Shown here piece after piece: positions 38,919 to 49,305 of a stretch of DNA of 64,000 nt. This DNA is from Alteromonas abrolhosensis. Lineage in GTDB: Bacteria; Pseudomonadota; Gammaproteobacteria; Enterobacterales; Alteromonadaceae. The DNA is taken from contig NZ_MEJH01000014.1 in assembly GCF_001953635.1 (NCBI RefSeq), forward strand, positions 33,011 to 97,010, read 5' to 3'. The translations under genes and the position numbers were made by a program. The notes below the pieces were generated by a model that did no database searches, was not told the origin of the DNA, and was given only the letters and a program-made list of their open reading frames with translations. Numbering within the stretch: position 1 is the first letter of the stretch; each line of letters begins with the position of its first letter.

Positions 38919-40322
38919 TTAATTGCTCCAATAGAAACTGTGTCCCTTCACGGTTTGTCCGTACGCATCGGTTACGGGGCGTAATTTGCTTTCTAGTTTA
39001 ATACTGTTGAGTAGGTCATCTACAGTACCAATTAGTGTTAAGGAGTAAGTTGCCACTGTACCAGATTGCTCCACTAAAGTTGCGTTCTCGATCACACTCA
39101 AACTATTTAAATACTCGGTAGCGCTGGCATAACTCTTCACAGAGCCGATATTCGCTATCGAAACCTTTATGACTTCACGCTCTGACGCCTCTATACCCAC
39201 AATGGCGTATAGCGACGATAAATAATTAGAGTACGCATCCACCAATTGGTTGCCAAGGGCTTCAGGGGAATCGCCATAAATACTGCCGTAGCTAACTTTT
39301 CCACCTCCAATGAACACCCAATCTAATGCATAGTCGCCCTCATCTGCACGTTTGGCATAGTTGGCAAACTCATTCATGGTAAAAGGTAATGTTGTGCTTT
39401 CTGCTTCTACCTGTCCCATCGCTGACGAACCAGCATTGTCACCTAACTGCACTTGAGCATCGCTATCATTTAAATCTGTTATAGCGCCCTCTGTATGTTG
39501 TGGCTGGGCATCTGGATTTTGGTCACCGAAACTTTGGGCGTCTGGTTGAGCTCTAAACTGAGCCTCTTCATTTAGCACGCTATCTAGCGATTCAACTGTA
39601 CCAGACGGCACAACCTTCTCTGGTAAATCGGGGATCGCACTTGGATCATTGCGGTAAACACGCGCGCCAATGATATTGTCGACACTATAACGCACAGATG
39701 CTTTGCGTAAGGGTTCAACAAACCGACCCCATACGTCATAGGTGGAAATATTTACATTATCCGTTAAGTCCATTAAAGGCAGACTAAGCGGGACGCCTCG
39801 CTCCTTGGCTGTCTGCTTAAGAGCATGTTGTAAGTCGGTATCAAGAGATTCTTCTAAGATAACGCGTGTTTCGTTTTCATCTTCCTGAGCAAGCCACACA
39901 ATAGTTTCAGGTCTTCTGTCTCCCCACAGTGGAAGCATCTCTCGCTGAAGTAATTCATTTAGCTTGGCTTGATCGAATTCGGCAACGTAATACGTTCTGC
40001 CTTTATCAAATGAAAAGCGGTAGGACCGCAGAAGCGATTGTGGAGATGTTAATGCTGCTTTTACACCAGCATTTTCAAGTACGCTTGTACTCCCTGACAT
40101 TTTTACAAAAACCTGTCGAAGGGCTTTTTTTAAGGCCGCTTGCTGAGTTCGCTGAGTCTGATCTTCAACCTGAATTTGCGCTTCGTTCACAACAACGCGC
40201 TGTGCGGCGTGCGTAAACGCCGTGTAATTTAGCAATGCAATAAAAGAGGCACCCAGTACGCATTTTAAACGGGCTCTCTTTCTACTTGTCTCATTGGTGT
40301 TACGCTTTACTGCCGTCAACAT
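38919..40322 (-). CDS. DUF2066 family periplasmic protein
   Basis: A 467-residue protein with a signal sequence (charged start, then hydrophobic CVLGASFIALLNYTAFTHAA). The conserved DUF2066 N-terminal part begins with QVEDQTQRTQQAALKKALRQ and VFVKMSGS, and includes YYVAEFDQAKLNELL. A low-complexity acidic, Q-rich linker (about 245-320) separates it from a C-terminal domain. Function is unknown. The order DUF2066-hda, divergent from purM, is common in gammaproteobacteria. ATG at 40322 is chosen for its GGAG site; an upstream TTG at 40349 is less likely. Confidence 0.8.
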   Translation of the reverse strand: MLTAVKRNTNETSRKRARLKCVLGASFIALLNYTAFTHAAQRVVVNEAQIQVEDQTQRTQQAALKKALRQVFVKMSGSTSVLENAGVKAALTSPQSLLRSYRFSFDKGRTYYVAEFDQAKLNELLQREMLPLWGDRRPETIVWLAQEDENETRVILEESLDTDLQHALKQTAKERGVPLSLPLMDLTDNVNISTYDVWGRFVEPLRKASVRYSVDNIIGARVYRNDPSAIPDLPEKVVPSGTVESLDSVLNEEAQFRAQPDAQSFGDQNPDAQPQHTEGAITDLNDSDAQVQLGDNAGSSAMGQVEAESTTLPFTMNEFANYAKRADEGDYALDWVFIGGGKVSYGSIYGDSPEALGNQLVDAYSNYLSSLYAIVGIEASEREVIKVSIANIGSVKSYASATEYLNSLSVIENATLVEQSGTVATYSLTLIGTVDDLLNSIKLESKLRPVTDAYGQTVKGHSFYWSN

Positions 40323-40562
40323 TGACACTCCATAATCTCTTAAAATCAATTCCTTACCTACCGAATCGTCCGTTAAACACTATTTAAAATAAAAACCCAG
40401 AAAGAGTGTTTAACATGCGCTACCCGCTCTACTTTTTGTAGCCAGACATTTTATCAAGCAAGATGTTCACCAAAAGATAGCCTTCTATTCTCTTTTATAT
40501 TGGGTTTAATTTCACCCTTAAAATAAAAAAGATCAAAAAGCGCATAAAATAGCCGTCACAAA

Positions 40563-40591
40563 TTGGACTTGTGCCGACTTGCTGGTAGAAT
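40563..40591 (+). promoter_or_regulatory. Possible sigma-70 promoter of purM
   Basis: TTGGAC and TAGAAT are separated by exactly 17 bases, with the -10 box ending 36 bases before the purM GTG. The -10 box is good (5 of 6) and the -35 box is moderate (3 of 6). I found no convincing PurR operator nearby. Confidence 0.45.
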
Positions 40592-40627
40592 CCGCGGTTT
40601 TCTACCTCTTAGTTTCAGGGCCCAACC

Positions 40628-41668
40628 GTGAGCGAAAATAAAACCTCTTTAAGTTACAAAGATGCAGGCGTAGATATCGATGCAGGTAATCAACTTGTTG
40701 AACGCATTAAATCTGTTACCAAAAAAACCCACAGACCAGAAGTAAAAGGTAACTTGGGTGGTTTTGGGGCACTTTGCGAATTGCCTACCAAATACAAAAA
40801 GCCGCTACTTGTTTCAGGTACTGACGGCGTGGGTACAAAACTAAGAGTTGCTATGGATGCGAACCGCCATGACGGTGTTGGTATCGACTTAGTAGCAATG
40901 TGCGTAAATGACCTTATCGTACAAGGTGCAGAGCCCCTTTTCTTCTTAGACTACTACGCAACAGGCAAGCTCGATGTAGACGTAGCAGCGTCAGTTGTAA
41001 CTGGTATCGGTGCAGGTTGTGAACAAGCGGGTTGTGCGCTTATTGGTGGTGAGACTGCCGAAATGCCAGGAATGTACCACGATGGCGATTACGATATTGC
41101 TGGCTTCTGCGTAGGTGTTGTTGAAGCGGATAAAGTAATTGACGGTACAAACGTAAAGCCTGGTCAAAAACTGATTGCACTTGGTTCGTCGGGCCCTCAC
41201 TCAAACGGTTACTCATTAGTTAGAAAAATTATTGAAGTTAGTGGCGCGGATGTAAACGCAGACCTTAACGGGAAACCCATTATCGACCAACTTCTTGAGC
41301 CTACTCGCATTTATGTTAAGTCGGTGTTGGCATTGCTAGAAGACGTACAAGTCAGTGCTATATCGCACATTACTGGCGGTGGTTTTTGGGAAAATATTCC
41401 TCGTGTACTGCCTGACGACGCGAAAGTGGTTATTGATGAAAGCACATGGGAATGGCCGGCAATTTTCTCATGGCTACAAGAAAACGGTAACGTTACTCGC
41501 CATGAAATGTATCGCACGTTCAACTGCGGTGTAGGCTTAGTTATCGTTGTAGATGAAAAAGACACTGACGAGGCGCTAAATATTCTTAAGCAGCACGGCG
41601 AAAACGCGTGGGTTATCGGTGATATCGCGGCAAAAGACGGCGAAGAGCAAGTAGAGATTAACGCGTGA
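40628..41668 (+). CDS. purM: Phosphoribosylformylglycinamidine cyclo-ligase
   Basis: A 346-residue AIR synthetase (E. coli 345), closing the imidazole ring of purines with [79 protein letters not shown] and [17 protein letters not shown] are all family landmarks. Translation starts at a GTG (40628). Its stop overlaps the GTG of purN by four bases (GTGA), indicating translational coupling. Confidence 0.97.
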   Translation: MSENKTSLSYKDAGVDIDAGNQLVERIKSVTKKTHRPEVKGNLGGFGALCELPTKYKKPLLVSGTDGVGTKLRVAMDANRHDGVGIDLVAMCVNDLIVQGAEPLFFLDYYATGKLDVDVAASVVTGIGAGCEQAGCALIGGETAEMPGMYHDGDYDIAGFCVGVVEADKVIDGTNVKPGQKLIALGSSGPHSNGYSLVRKIIEVSGADVNADLNGKPIIDQLLEPTRIYVKSVLALLEDVQVSAISHITGGGFWENIPRVLPDDAKVVIDESTWEWPAIFSWLQENGNVTRHEMYRTFNCGVGLVIVVDEKDTDEALNILKQHGENAWVIGDIAAKDGEEQVEINA

Positions 41669-42315
41669 GTAGTAGTGTAACCAAACTATGTGTACTTATT
41701 TCAGGTAACGGCAGTAATTTACAGGCCATTATCGATGAAATAAAAGCAGGTCGCCTTAACGCACAAATTAGTGGTGTAATTAGCAACCGCCCTAATGCTT
41801 ATGGCCTTGAACGTGCCAAAGAAGCTGGAATTGAAGCCGTTTGCTTGGACCATACAAGCTTTGATACACGAGAGTCTTATGATGAAGCGCTTAAAGCACA
41901 AATTGAGGCTTTTGGCGCAGACTGCGTAGTTCTCGCGGGCTTTATGCGAATCTTAACACCAGAATTTGTTGACAGTTTTGCTGGAAAATTAGTGAACATT
42001 CACCCATCTTTGTTGCCAAAGTATAAAGGTTTGAATACGCACCAGCGCGCAATCGACAACGGAGACGAAGAGCATGGTGTTAGCGTGCACTTTGTTACAC
42101 CGGAACTCGACGGCGGTCCAGTTATCATTCAAAGCCGCGTACCAGTGTTTGAAGAAGACACCGCGAGCGACTTGGCTGAGCGTGTTCAAGAACAAGAACG
42201 TCGTATCTATCCGCTTGTACTATCTTGGTTTAGTGCTGGCCGATTATCGATGCGAAACAATAAGGCAGTTTTAGATGAGCAAGAATTACCAGAATCTGGT
42301 TATGCAAGCGATTAA
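41665..42315 (+). CDS. purN: Phosphoribosylglycinamide formyltransferase
   Basis: A 216-residue GAR transformylase (E. coli 212) that uses 10-formyltetrahydrofolate. [18 protein letters not shown] is the GAR phosphate site, and [13 protein letters not shown] with [20 protein letters not shown] carries the catalytic asparagine and histidine; the catalytic aspartate is in [11 protein letters not shown]. It starts at a GTG overlapping purM by four bases, and its 3' end overlaps the DUF3108 gene by 41 bases in another frame. Confidence 0.96.
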   Translation: MSSSVTKLCVLISGNGSNLQAIIDEIKAGRLNAQISGVISNRPNAYGLERAKEAGIEAVCLDHTSFDTRESYDEALKAQIEAFGADCVVLAGFMRILTPEFVDSFAGKLVNIHPSLLPKYKGLNTHQRAIDNGDEEHGVSVHFVTPELDGGPVIIQSRVPVFEEDTASDLAERVQEQERRIYPLVLSWFSAGRLSMRNNKAVLDEQELPESGYASD

Positions 42316-43036
42316 GCCTCTTGCTTTAGGCACACTAATGGCGGCTTCGCTTTCAGTGATCGCCCAAGCAAACCCAAGCGCAAAGAATACAGAAAGCGCA
42401 GAGTTACCGCTTCAACCCTACAAGGCAACGTACACCGCATATAAGTGGGGTGATGATGTAGGTGAAGCGAACATTGAGCTTTCTAAATTAGGCGACCAAC
42501 AGTACTCCCTAATTTACACATCAAAGGTGTCGAAGTTTTTCTTGTCTGACAAGCGCAGTGAGCACTCTATTTTCACTGTGGATGACAACACTGTAGTACC
42601 GTCTGAATATTACTATAATCGTTCAGGCACAGGGCCAGATAAAGAGCTTAAAGTCACCTTTAGTCACCAAGGACAAGGTAAAATTTCGGTCGAAAATGGA
42701 GAAACCTTCGACTGGAACGGTGAGTTTGATAATCAGATTTATCGCATCGATTTGGCGAAGCAACTGGCGCAAGGTAAAACATCGTTAGACTATAACTTTG
42801 TTAATTACCGCGGCGAACTCCGTCACTATGGCGTGCAAGTTGTTGATGAAGAGGTGTTATCTTTGCCTTTCGGGAAAATTGAAACCGTAAAAGTGAAGCT
42901 AATTCGCGACTCGAACAAGCGTGAGACATTTGCCTGGTTTGCGCCATCGTTGAACTATACGTTAGTGAGATTGCAGCAATTCAAAGAAGGCGATGAACAG
43001 GGCGACATTAAGCTCAAATCCTTTGAAATGCAGTAG
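42275..43036 (+). CDS. DUF3108 family periplasmic protein
   Basis: A 253-residue exported protein. A signal peptide (LALGTLMAASLSVIAQA) precedes a beta-rich domain: PLQPYKATYTAYKWGDDVGE, FFLSDKRSEHSIF, VPSEYYYNRSG and AWFAPSLNYTLVRLQQF are DUF3108 landmarks. Function is unknown. The family is repeatedly linked to purN in gammaproteobacteria. The start is ambiguous: ATG at 42275 overlaps purN by 41 bases, and ATG at 42302 (overlap 14) also begins a valid signal peptide. A terminator follows. Confidence 0.8.
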   Translation: MSKNYQNLVMQAIKPLALGTLMAASLSVIAQANPSAKNTESAELPLQPYKATYTAYKWGDDVGEANIELSKLGDQQYSLIYTSKVSKFFLSDKRSEHSIFTVDDNTVVPSEYYYNRSGTGPDKELKVTFSHQGQGKISVENGETFDWNGEFDNQIYRIDLAKQLAQGKTSLDYNFVNYRGELRHYGVQVVDEEVLSLPFGKIETVKVKLIRDSNKRETFAWFAPSLNYTLVRLQQFKEGDEQGDIKLKSFEMQ

Positions 43037-43093
43037 CGTGTTGTAACAAACACACATCGCTCGGTTTAACTGCGTATTCACTAGTACTATCAG

Positions 43094-43128
43094 AGCACGT
43101 CATAATGCAAAATATGGCGTGCTTTTTT
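43094..43128 (+). terminator. Intrinsic terminator of the purM-purN-DUF3108 operon
   Basis: AGCACGTCATA and TATGGCGTGCT form an eleven-base stem with one G-U pair, followed by six T on the plus strand. Confidence 0.88.
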
Positions 43129-43422
43129 ATACCCAACCAATGTTCCCTTTTCGCAATGTCACCACGCAAAATTTCAGCAAGAATTCACATTGTAAATCCG
43201 TATTTATAAGCAGCGACTATACTTATAGGGTGTATTGTGCACTGCCCTATTATTTATGTCGTTGTTAATAGAATATTCATGTAAAAATCTTGATCTTTGC
43301 CCTATTAAATAATAGGTTTACAGCATGCTGGTCTGACCTCGATTTGTGTTTGCTTTTTAAAAGTAATCTACTTGATTGGGAATAAGATAAGCGTAACGTT
43401 TAACGCCTTTCAGGAGTGAAGT
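43129..43422 (+). promoter_or_regulatory. fadE upstream region with a FadR-like site and a nearby inverted repeat
   Basis: CTGGTCTGACCTC at 43328-43340 matches the core GGTC-N-GACC of known FadR operators, which are palindromes around T-G-G-T-N-N-N-A-C-C-A. About 20 bases before it, CCTATTA and TAATAGG (43301-43316) form a seven-base inverted repeat. Both are 80-120 bases before the fadE start, where an operator would be expected. No other feature was found in this gap. FadR or PsrA control is an inference. Confidence 0.4.
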
Positions 43423-45885
43423 ATGGCAGATTTTATATGGTTTTTACTGGTCGTTCTGACACTAGCGGTAGCTAGTTATCAGCGTACCAGCTTGGTAACA
43501 GCGGTTGCCATGGGCGCAGGTGTTATGATTTTGGGCACCCTTTTCGGTGACATTGGCCTGCTTGGTTGGGTAGTGTTCCTTGCTTTAACACTGCCGTTCA
43601 CACTTGCGAATATCAGACAACAGCACATCTCTAAGAAGCTGCTAGCCTTCTACCGCAAAGTTATGCCTGAAATGTCGAGTACCGAGCAAGAAGCTATCGA
43701 TGCGGGTACTGTATGGTGGGACGGCGATATTTTCAGCGGTAAGCCAGACTGGGATAAATTGCACCGCATCCCGAAAGGTAGACTGACTGCTGAAGAGCAA
43801 GCATTCTTGGATGGACCTTGTGACAAGGTTTGTTCAATGGTCGACGAATGGCAAATTAACCATAAAGACGCTGACCTGCCTCCTGAGATTTGGCAGTTCT
43901 TAAAAGAGCACAAATTCTTCGCCATGATTATCAAGAAAGAATATGGCGGTTTGGAGTTCTCTGCATACGCACAGTCTCGCGTTTTGCAAAAACTAGCTGG
44001 GGTAAGTGCGGTATTATCAAGCACCGTAGGTGTACCGAACTCTTTAGGTCCGGGCGAGTTGCTTCAGCACTATGGTACAAAAGAACAGCAAGACCACTAT
44101 TTGCCTCGCCTAGCCAAAGGTGAAGAGATTCCTTGTTTTGCGTTAACTGGCCCAGAAGCAGGTTCAGACGCTGGTGCAATTCCTGATGTAGGTATTGTAT
44201 GCAAAGGCGAATGGAACGGCGAAGAAGTGCTGGGTATGCGCTTAACATTCAACAAGCGCTACATTACTCTTGCGCCTGTTGCTACAGTTATTGGCCTTGC
44301 TTTTAAACTTCAAGACCCTGAAGGTCTTTTAGGTGATAACAAAGAGCCTGGTATTACTTGTGCCCTTATTCCTCGCGACACGAAAGGCCTAGAAATTGGT
44401 CGTCGTCACTTCCCACTTAATACCCCGTTCCAAAATGGTCCTATTAAGGGTGAAGATATCTTTGTGCCTATCGACTATATCATTGGTGGCCCGAAGATGG
44501 CGGGACGCGGCTGGCGTATGCTGGTTGAATGTTTGTCGGTAGGTCGCTGTATTACTCTTCCTTCATCTGCCGCTGGTGGCGCAAAATCAGTATCACTTGC
44601 TACAGGTGCATACGCACGTATCCGTCGCCAGTTCCGTATGCCGGTAGGTCATATGGAAGGGGTTGAAGAAATGCTGGCGCGCATTGGTGGTAACGCTTAT
44701 TTGATGGATGGCGTAACGCGCTTTTCAACGGTAGGTGTGGACCTAGGTGAGAAACCTTCAGTTATCTCTGCTATTTGTAAGTACCACTTAACCGAAAAAA
44801 TGCGTCAGGTCATCAACGACTCGATGGATGTTCACGGTGGTAAAGGCGTTATGCTTGGGCCAAATAACTACCTGGGTCGCGGTTACCAAGGCGTTCCTGT
44901 ATCAATTACGGTTGAAGGCGCAAATATCCTTACCCGTAACATGATGATATTTGGTCAGGGTGCAATGCGTTGTCACCCGTATGTACTTAAAGAAATTGAA
45001 GCTGCGTCTATCGAAGACAAGAAAGAAGCACTGAAAGCTTTCGATAAAGCGGTATTTGGTCATATTGGTTTTGCCATTGCCAACACCGTTCGCAGTATTT
45101 GGTTCTCGCTAACTAATGGCGCATTTAGCAGCGCCCCATTCACTGACGAAACAGCGCGCTACTACAAGTTGCTTCAAGGTTACAGTGCAAACTTAGCACT
45201 ACTAACCGATGTGTCTATGGGTGTACTAGGTGGCGATCTTAAGCGTCGTGAGCGTTTATCAGCACGTTTAGGTGACATTTTAAGTGGCCTTTATATGGGT
45301 AGTACTACCCTTAAGCGCTTCGACGAAGAAGGTCGTTTGAAAGAAGACCTCCCACTTCTACATTGGGCGATGCAGACCACATTGCACGATATTGAAACGG
45401 CAATTGATGACTTCTTGGCAAACTTCCCTAACCGCGCCATTGCAGCAGCACTGCGCGTTATGGTAATTCCGTTTGGCCGTCGTGTTGGTAAACCTTCTGA
45501 CAAAACGGAACACGAGATTGCGCAAATGCTTCAAACGCCTTCAACTGCACGTAGCCGTCTAGGTTACGGTCAGTACCTTACCCGCGAAGAAGGTAGCTTG
45601 TTTGGCGACCTAGAGCAAACTCTTGATGATGTACTAGCAAGTGAGCCTATCTTCGAACGTATTTGTAAGCACAAAAAAGCTAAACTACCGTTTACCCGTT
45701 TAGATGTGCTTGCTGACGAAGCGCTAGCAGAAGGAGTTATTAACGAAGAAGAAGCGAATCTACTTCGTAAGACTGAAGCTGGAAGACTTCGCACTATCAA
45801 CGTCGATGATTTCGATCACGAAGAATTAGTAGCGAAGGTTAATTCCAACACCACTGCAAAGAAACGAGGTGGCAAAGCTGCTTAA
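43423..45885 (+). CDS. fadE: Acyl-CoA dehydrogenase FadE
   Basis: An 820-residue FadE (E. coli 814), catalysing the first dehydrogenation of fatty acid beta-oxidation with FAD. Two N-terminal membrane helices (about 3-22 and 24-62) are followed by the acyl-CoA dehydrogenase fold: [35 protein letters not shown] and [20 protein letters not shown], and the long C-terminal extension seen in FadE. ATG at 43423 has AGGAG eight bases upstream. The terminator and the next gene both overlap or touch its 3' end. Confidence 0.96.
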   Translation: MADFIWFLLVVLTLAVASYQRTSLVTAVAMGAGVMILGTLFGDIGLLGWVVFLALTLPFTLANIRQQHISKKLLAFYRKVMPEMSSTEQEAIDAGTVWWDGDIFSGKPDWDKLHRIPKGRLTAEEQAFLDGPCDKVCSMVDEWQINHKDADLPPEIWQFLKEHKFFAMIIKKEYGGLEFSAYAQSRVLQKLAGVSAVLSSTVGVPNSLGPGELLQHYGTKEQQDHYLPRLAKGEEIPCFALTGPEAGSDAGAIPDVGIVCKGEWNGEEVLGMRLTFNKRYITLAPVATVIGLAFKLQDPEGLLGDNKEPGITCALIPRDTKGLEIGRRHFPLNTPFQNGPIKGEDIFVPIDYIIGGPKMAGRGWRMLVECLSVGRCITLPSSAAGGAKSVSLATGAYARIRRQFRMPVGHMEGVEEMLARIGGNAYLMDGVTRFSTVGVDLGEKPSVISAICKYHLTEKMRQVINDSMDVHGGKGVMLGPNNYLGRGYQGVPVSITVEGANILTRNMMIFGQGAMRCHPYVLKEIEAASIEDKKEALKAFDKAVFGHIGFAIANTVRSIWFSLTNGAFSSAPFTDETARYYKLLQGYSANLALLTDVSMGVLGGDLKRRERLSARLGDILSGLYMGSTTLKRFDEEGRLKEDLPLLHWAMQTTLHDIETAIDDFLANFPNRAIAAALRVMVIPFGRRVGKPSDKTEHEIAQMLQTPSTARSRLGYGQYLTREEGSLFGDLEQTLDDVLASEPIFERICKHKKAKLPFTRLDVLADEALAEGVINEEEANLLRKTEAGRLRTINVDDFDHEELVAKVNSNTTAKKRGGKAA

Positions 45886-46582
45886 TTTCATACCCAAACA
45901 AAAGGGCCGCTCTCGCGGCCTTTTTCGTCAAAGACTTATTCTTTTTACGTCATTTACCTTCGCATTTTCTAGCGTCAGTTTGGCTAATCAAACAGCATGC
46001 GGGAATACCGAACAAGCAAAAGCGCTATCACTCTTGATTGCAAACGACAATGGTCAAAAGCGCAAAGTGTTAACGTGTAACCCCATACTGGTTAAATTAG
46101 CGGAAGAAAAGACCAAAGACATGGCTGAAAGAGGCCTAGTTTCGCACTTCTTAGGCGGCAGCCCGAATACCCGCATTCGCGATGCTGGGTTAACCCTCCC
46201 CGATTACTACGGTGACGCAATGAGTAACCAGGTTGAGGCTTTGGCTGGCGGTTACACTACAGCGGAAGACGTATGGTACGCGTTGAAAGGGTCTACGACT
46301 CATCGACAGCACTTATTAGCTGAACTACCCTTCTATGAAGAGCAAGACCAGATTGGTATCGCGTTCTACAAAGACTACTCCACACCCCATGTTGAATACT
46401 GGGCGATTTACCTAACCAAATTAGCAGATTCCTCTTTACCCGATTCTGATGCACAGCCTCAATCTTCGACTACGCTACTCTTAAAGGGTAAAAAGAAGTT
46501 TGAACATGTACCTGACAAAGGCTTAGGAATAGTTACCAAAAGTGGTGAGGTTACGCTGAAAACAAAAAAACCGGATAAATAA
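45869..46582 (+). CDS. Secreted CAP (SCP/PR1-like) domain protein
   Basis: A 237-residue exported protein. After a short basic segment and a signal peptide ([17 protein letters not shown]) comes a CAP domain: [47 protein letters not shown] and QIGIAFYKD with YWAIYLTKL. Two cysteines (ACGN, LTCN) may form a disulphide. CAP proteins bind lipids or cell-wall material, but the bacterial role is open. It starts at a GTG (45869) overlapping fadE by 17 bases. The hairpin that looks like the fadE terminator lies inside its first 20 codons, and there is no later start before the signal peptide. The stop codon lies in the loop of its own terminator. Confidence 0.75.
   Translation: MAKLLNFIPKQKGRSRGLFRQRLILFTSFTFAFSSVSLANQTACGNTEQAKALSLLIANDNGQKRKVLTCNPILVKLAEEKTKDMAERGLVSHFLGGSPNTRIRDAGLTLPDYYGDAMSNQVEALAGGYTTAEDVWYALKGSTTHRQHLLAELPFYEEQDQIGIAFYKDYSTPHVEYWAIYLTKLADSSLPDSDAQPQSSTTLLLKGKKKFEHVPDKGLGIVTKSGEVTLKTKKPDK
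45900..45925 (+). terminator. Intrinsic terminator of fadE, inside the start of the CAP gene
   Basis: GGCCGC and GCGGCC with flanking A-T pairs form a stem with a four-base TCTC loop, followed by five T. It lies 15 bases after the fadE stop and within codons 11-19 of the overlapping CAP gene. Confidence 0.75.
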
Positions 46583-46594
46583 TCCGGTTTTTTT
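46564..46594. terminator. Bidirectional terminator between the CAP gene and the LuxR regulator
   Basis: AAAAAAACCGGAT and ATCCGGTTTTTTT form a strong stem with a short loop. The CAP stop codon (TAA, 46580-46582) falls in the loop and right arm. A and T runs on the two sides serve both convergent genes. Confidence 0.92.
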
Positions 46595-46618
46595 ATATAT
46601 TGATAACGTTTTAGCTTA

Positions 46619-47254
46619 TTAGCTTAACTGGAGCTTATCCATAAGCAATACAGCTTGAGTACGCGTGTTAATCTCTAACTTGCGTAGGATGGCACTAATG
46701 TGTGCTTTAATGGTTGCTTCCGTAACGTTCATCTCGTGAGCAATTTGCTTATTCATTAAGCCTGCGCGCAAGTAAGAAAGCACTTGAATTTGCTTAGGTG
46801 TAAGTTCACGGAATCGCTGAAGCAGCACTTTAAGCTCATCGTCAACTTTATCTAGTTCTTCTTCCATGCCTTCTGGAAGCCACTTTTTGCCACCAATGAT
46901 ATCTACAATAGCCTGAGCAATTTCTCGCGTTTGCGACACTTTAGGAATAAAGCCCTGAGCACCTAAACTCATTACTTGAGCCACTACTTCAACAGTATCG
47001 CTGCCCGAAACAACGCCAATAGGGATATTCGGATATTGTTCACGGAGCGTGATAAGCCCGTTAAAATATTCACCGCCAGGCATGTTAAGGTCAAGAAGCA
47101 CCAACTCAACGCCGTCGAATTCGTTTAACTTCGCCAATGCATCATCCAAGCTTCCGGCTTGAATTATCTGTGCATTTTCGAAGTAAGGTTCCAACGCGCC
47201 GCTCAAAGCTTCACGAAACAATGGGTGATCGTCTGCTACTAGAATTCTCGTCAT
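46619..47254 (-). CDS. LuxR/NarL-family response regulator
   Basis: A 211-residue two-component regulator. The receiver domain (about 1-120) has the acidic pair D8-D9 in VADDHPLF, the phosphoacceptor D55 in VLLDLNMPGG and the lysine in GFIPKVSQ. A LuxR helix-turn-helix follows (about 145-205): LTPKQIQVLSYLRAGLMNKQ, IAHEMNVTEATIKAHISAIL. It probably controls transcription after phosphorylation by an unlinked histidine kinase; none is in the window. It is divergent from cmoA. Targets are unknown. Confidence 0.9.
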   Translation of the reverse strand: MTRILVADDHPLFREALSGALEPYFENAQIIQAGSLDDALAKLNEFDGVELVLLDLNMPGGEYFNGLITLREQYPNIPIGVVSGSDTVEVVAQVMSLGAQGFIPKVSQTREIAQAIVDIIGGKKWLPEGMEEELDKVDDELKVLLQRFRELTPKQIQVLSYLRAGLMNKQIAHEMNVTEATIKAHISAILRKLEINTRTQAVLLMDKLQLS

Positions 47255-47427
47255 TAGCGTTACTGCTTCCTTATTGTATTATGAGTATAGATTAATACTT
47301 TAGATCATTAACGAAAAGCCCTAATCCAGAAAAATCACGCAAAATATAACAAATTTGGTGTTTTCCATTGGCATTTACGTATCAAACGGTAAAATTGCGC
47401 CCCAAATTAGTTAAATGAAGACCCACA

Positions 47428-48159
47428 GTGAAGAAACACGACAATATTTACGCAAAGGCACTCAATAAAGTAGATGACTTTAAATTTGACGAGTCTGTTG
47501 TTGATGTGTTTCCCGATATGATTCAGCGCTCTGTGCCTGGATACGAAACCATTGTTCACACCATAGGCGAGTTGGCCAAAACTGCCGTTACGCCTAATTC
47601 AGTTGTTTATGACCTTGGCTGTAGCTTAGGTGCGGCAAGCTTATCTGTGGCACGAGCAGTACCAAATGAAACATGTAAGATCATTGGTGTAGACGCTTCA
47701 GAGGCAATGGTTGAGCGATGCAAACGTGTAGTGCAGACATTCACGCTTCCAAACCCTATTGTTATTCAGCATGGGTTCGCACAAAGTGTAGAAATTAAAA
47801 ATGCCTCTATGGTGGTGATGAACTTCACCTTGCAATTTATCCCACCGGCTGACCGTGAAGCGCTACTAAAAAGCATTTACGATGGGCTAAATCCAGGTGG
47901 CATGTTGGTGCTGTCAGAGAAAATACGCCACCCTACCCTTACTGGCAATGAGCTGCTTGTAGATTTACATCACCAATTTAAGCGCGATAACGGTTACAGC
48001 GAACTTGAAGTAAGCCAAAAACGCGCCGCCTTGGAAAAAGTCATGTTAACCGATACGTTCAACGAGCATGAAACCCGCCTTAAAAATGTTGGGTTTGCCG
48101 ATGTTGTAATGTGGTACAAGTGCTATAACTTCACATCTATGGTTGCGATAAAAGGCTAA
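47428..48159 (+). CDS. cmoA: Carboxy-S-adenosyl-L-methionine synthase
   Basis: A 243-residue CmoA (E. coli 247) that makes carboxy-SAM from SAM and prephenate, used to modify U34 of t[43 protein letters not shown] (SAM loop), [16 protein letters not shown] and [20 protein letters not shown] are diagnostic. Translation starts at a GTG (47428). cmoB follows 52 bases later on the same strand, forming the usual two-gene operon. Confidence 0.96.
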   Translation: MKKHDNIYAKALNKVDDFKFDESVVDVFPDMIQRSVPGYETIVHTIGELAKTAVTPNSVVYDLGCSLGAASLSVARAVPNETCKIIGVDASEAMVERCKRVVQTFTLPNPIVIQHGFAQSVEIKNASMVVMNFTLQFIPPADREALLKSIYDGLNPGGMLVLSEKIRHPTLTGNELLVDLHHQFKRDNGYSELEVSQKRAALEKVMLTDTFNEHETRLKNVGFADVVMWYKCYNFTSMVAIKG

Positions 48160-48211
48160 TCAATCTCACTACGTCCGCTTTTCCGCGACGCCAACACACT
48201 TAAAGAGCACT

Positions 48212-49210
48212 ATGAGCAAATTAGAACAAACTTGGTTTACCGATTGCTATAAATCGTTAATAGACAGCCCGCTATCACACTGGCTTCAAACTCTGCCTGC
48301 CCAGATGGACGTGTGGCAACGTACCGCCAAACATGGTGAGTTTGATAAGTGGTGCCGTTTACTTGGCAAATTGCCGACGACATCTCCAAGTAATGTTGAT
48401 TTAACATCAAGCGTTTCAGTTGGCAGCGCAAGCGACACTGATGAATATACTCAAAAACAAATTGAAGGCTTGTTAAAACAGTTTATGCCTTGGAGAAAAG
48501 GTCCATTCAAGGTACACGGTATTCACATAGATACAGAGTGGCGTTCAGACTGGAAGTGGGACCGTGTTGCCCCTCACATTAGCTCGCTCAAAAACCGAAA
48601 CGTATTAGATGTGGGCTGCGGTAGCGGTTATCACATGTGGCGTATGCTGGGTGAAGGTGCAAATAACGTTATAGGTATCGACCCGACTCAATTGTTCCTA
48701 ATTCAATTTCACGCCATCAAGCAATTTATCAGTAAGACCAGTGCGCCTTCGGACAACATTCATTTTCTGCCAATGGGTATTGAAGACATGCAGCCGCTTA
48801 ATGCGTTCGACACCGTCTTTTCCATGGGCGTACTTTATCATCGTAAAGATCCAATGGCGTTTTTGCAGCAGCTTAAAGACCAGTTAAGAAAAGGCGGCGA
48901 ACTGGTACTTGAAACCCTCGTGGTAGACGGTGACGAAAATACAGTATTAATGGCAGGCGAACGTTATGCACAAATGCGTAATGTGTGGTTCTTACCAAGC
49001 ACTGCAGCCCTTACTGTTTGGTTAGGCCGCTTAGGTTTTGAAAATATTCGCGTTGTAGATATCAACCATACTACCTTGGATGAGCAGCGCTCAACGCCTT
49101 GGATGGAGTCCCAGTCTTTGAAAGATTTTCTCGATCCGGAAGATATTACTCGCACCATCGAAGGTTACCCTGCACCACAACGGGCCGTTATCGTTGCCAA
49201 TAAGAAGTAG
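48212..49210 (+). CDS. cmoB: tRNA U34 carboxymethyltransferase CmoB
   Basis: A 332-residue CmoB (E. coli 323) that transfers a carboxymethyl group from carboxy-SAM to 5-hydroxyuridine in the wobble position of tRNAs. [55 protein letters not shown] and [20 protein letters not shown] are family blocks. It is the second gene of cmoAB. The strong inverted repeat that precedes the glucosylglycerate genes begins 39 bases after its stop and could also act on the 3' end of this mRNA. Confidence 0.96.
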   Translation: MSKLEQTWFTDCYKSLIDSPLSHWLQTLPAQMDVWQRTAKHGEFDKWCRLLGKLPTTSPSNVDLTSSVSVGSASDTDEYTQKQIEGLLKQFMPWRKGPFKVHGIHIDTEWRSDWKWDRVAPHISSLKNRNVLDVGCGSGYHMWRMLGEGANNVIGIDPTQLFLIQFHAIKQFISKTSAPSDNIHFLPMGIEDMQPLNAFDTVFSMGVLYHRKDPMAFLQQLKDQLRKGGELVLETLVVDGDENTVLMAGERYAQMRNVWFLPSTAALTVWLGRLGFENIRVVDINHTTLDEQRSTPWMESQSLKDFLDPEDITRTIEGYPAPQRAVIVANKK

Positions 49211-49248
49211 CTAATAGCACAAGGCCACAAATACCCTATTGGCACAAA

Positions 49249-49305
49249 TGTTGTTACCTTAATCAAGAAGAACGTGCGAATTCTGCATTGATTAAGGTGA
49301 CAACA
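49249..49305 (+). promoter_or_regulatory. 18-bp inverted repeat covering the ribosome binding site of the glycerate kinase gene
   Basis: TGTTGTTACCTTAATCAA (49249-49266) and TTGATTAAGGTGACAACA (49288-49305) are complementary at 17 of 18 positions, and the odd one is a G-U pair in RNA. The centre is 21 bases. The right arm holds the ribosome binding site AAGGTGA and ends on the A of the start codon. As RNA it would hide the translation start. As DNA it could be an operator. There is no T run, so it is not an intrinsic terminator. Confidence 0.7.

Noticed and set aside
43650..44024. Open frame of 124 codons on the minus strand inside fadE
   Set aside because: It runs antisense to strongly conserved FadE sequence, has no ribosome binding site and no family features; it follows from the codon use of fadE.
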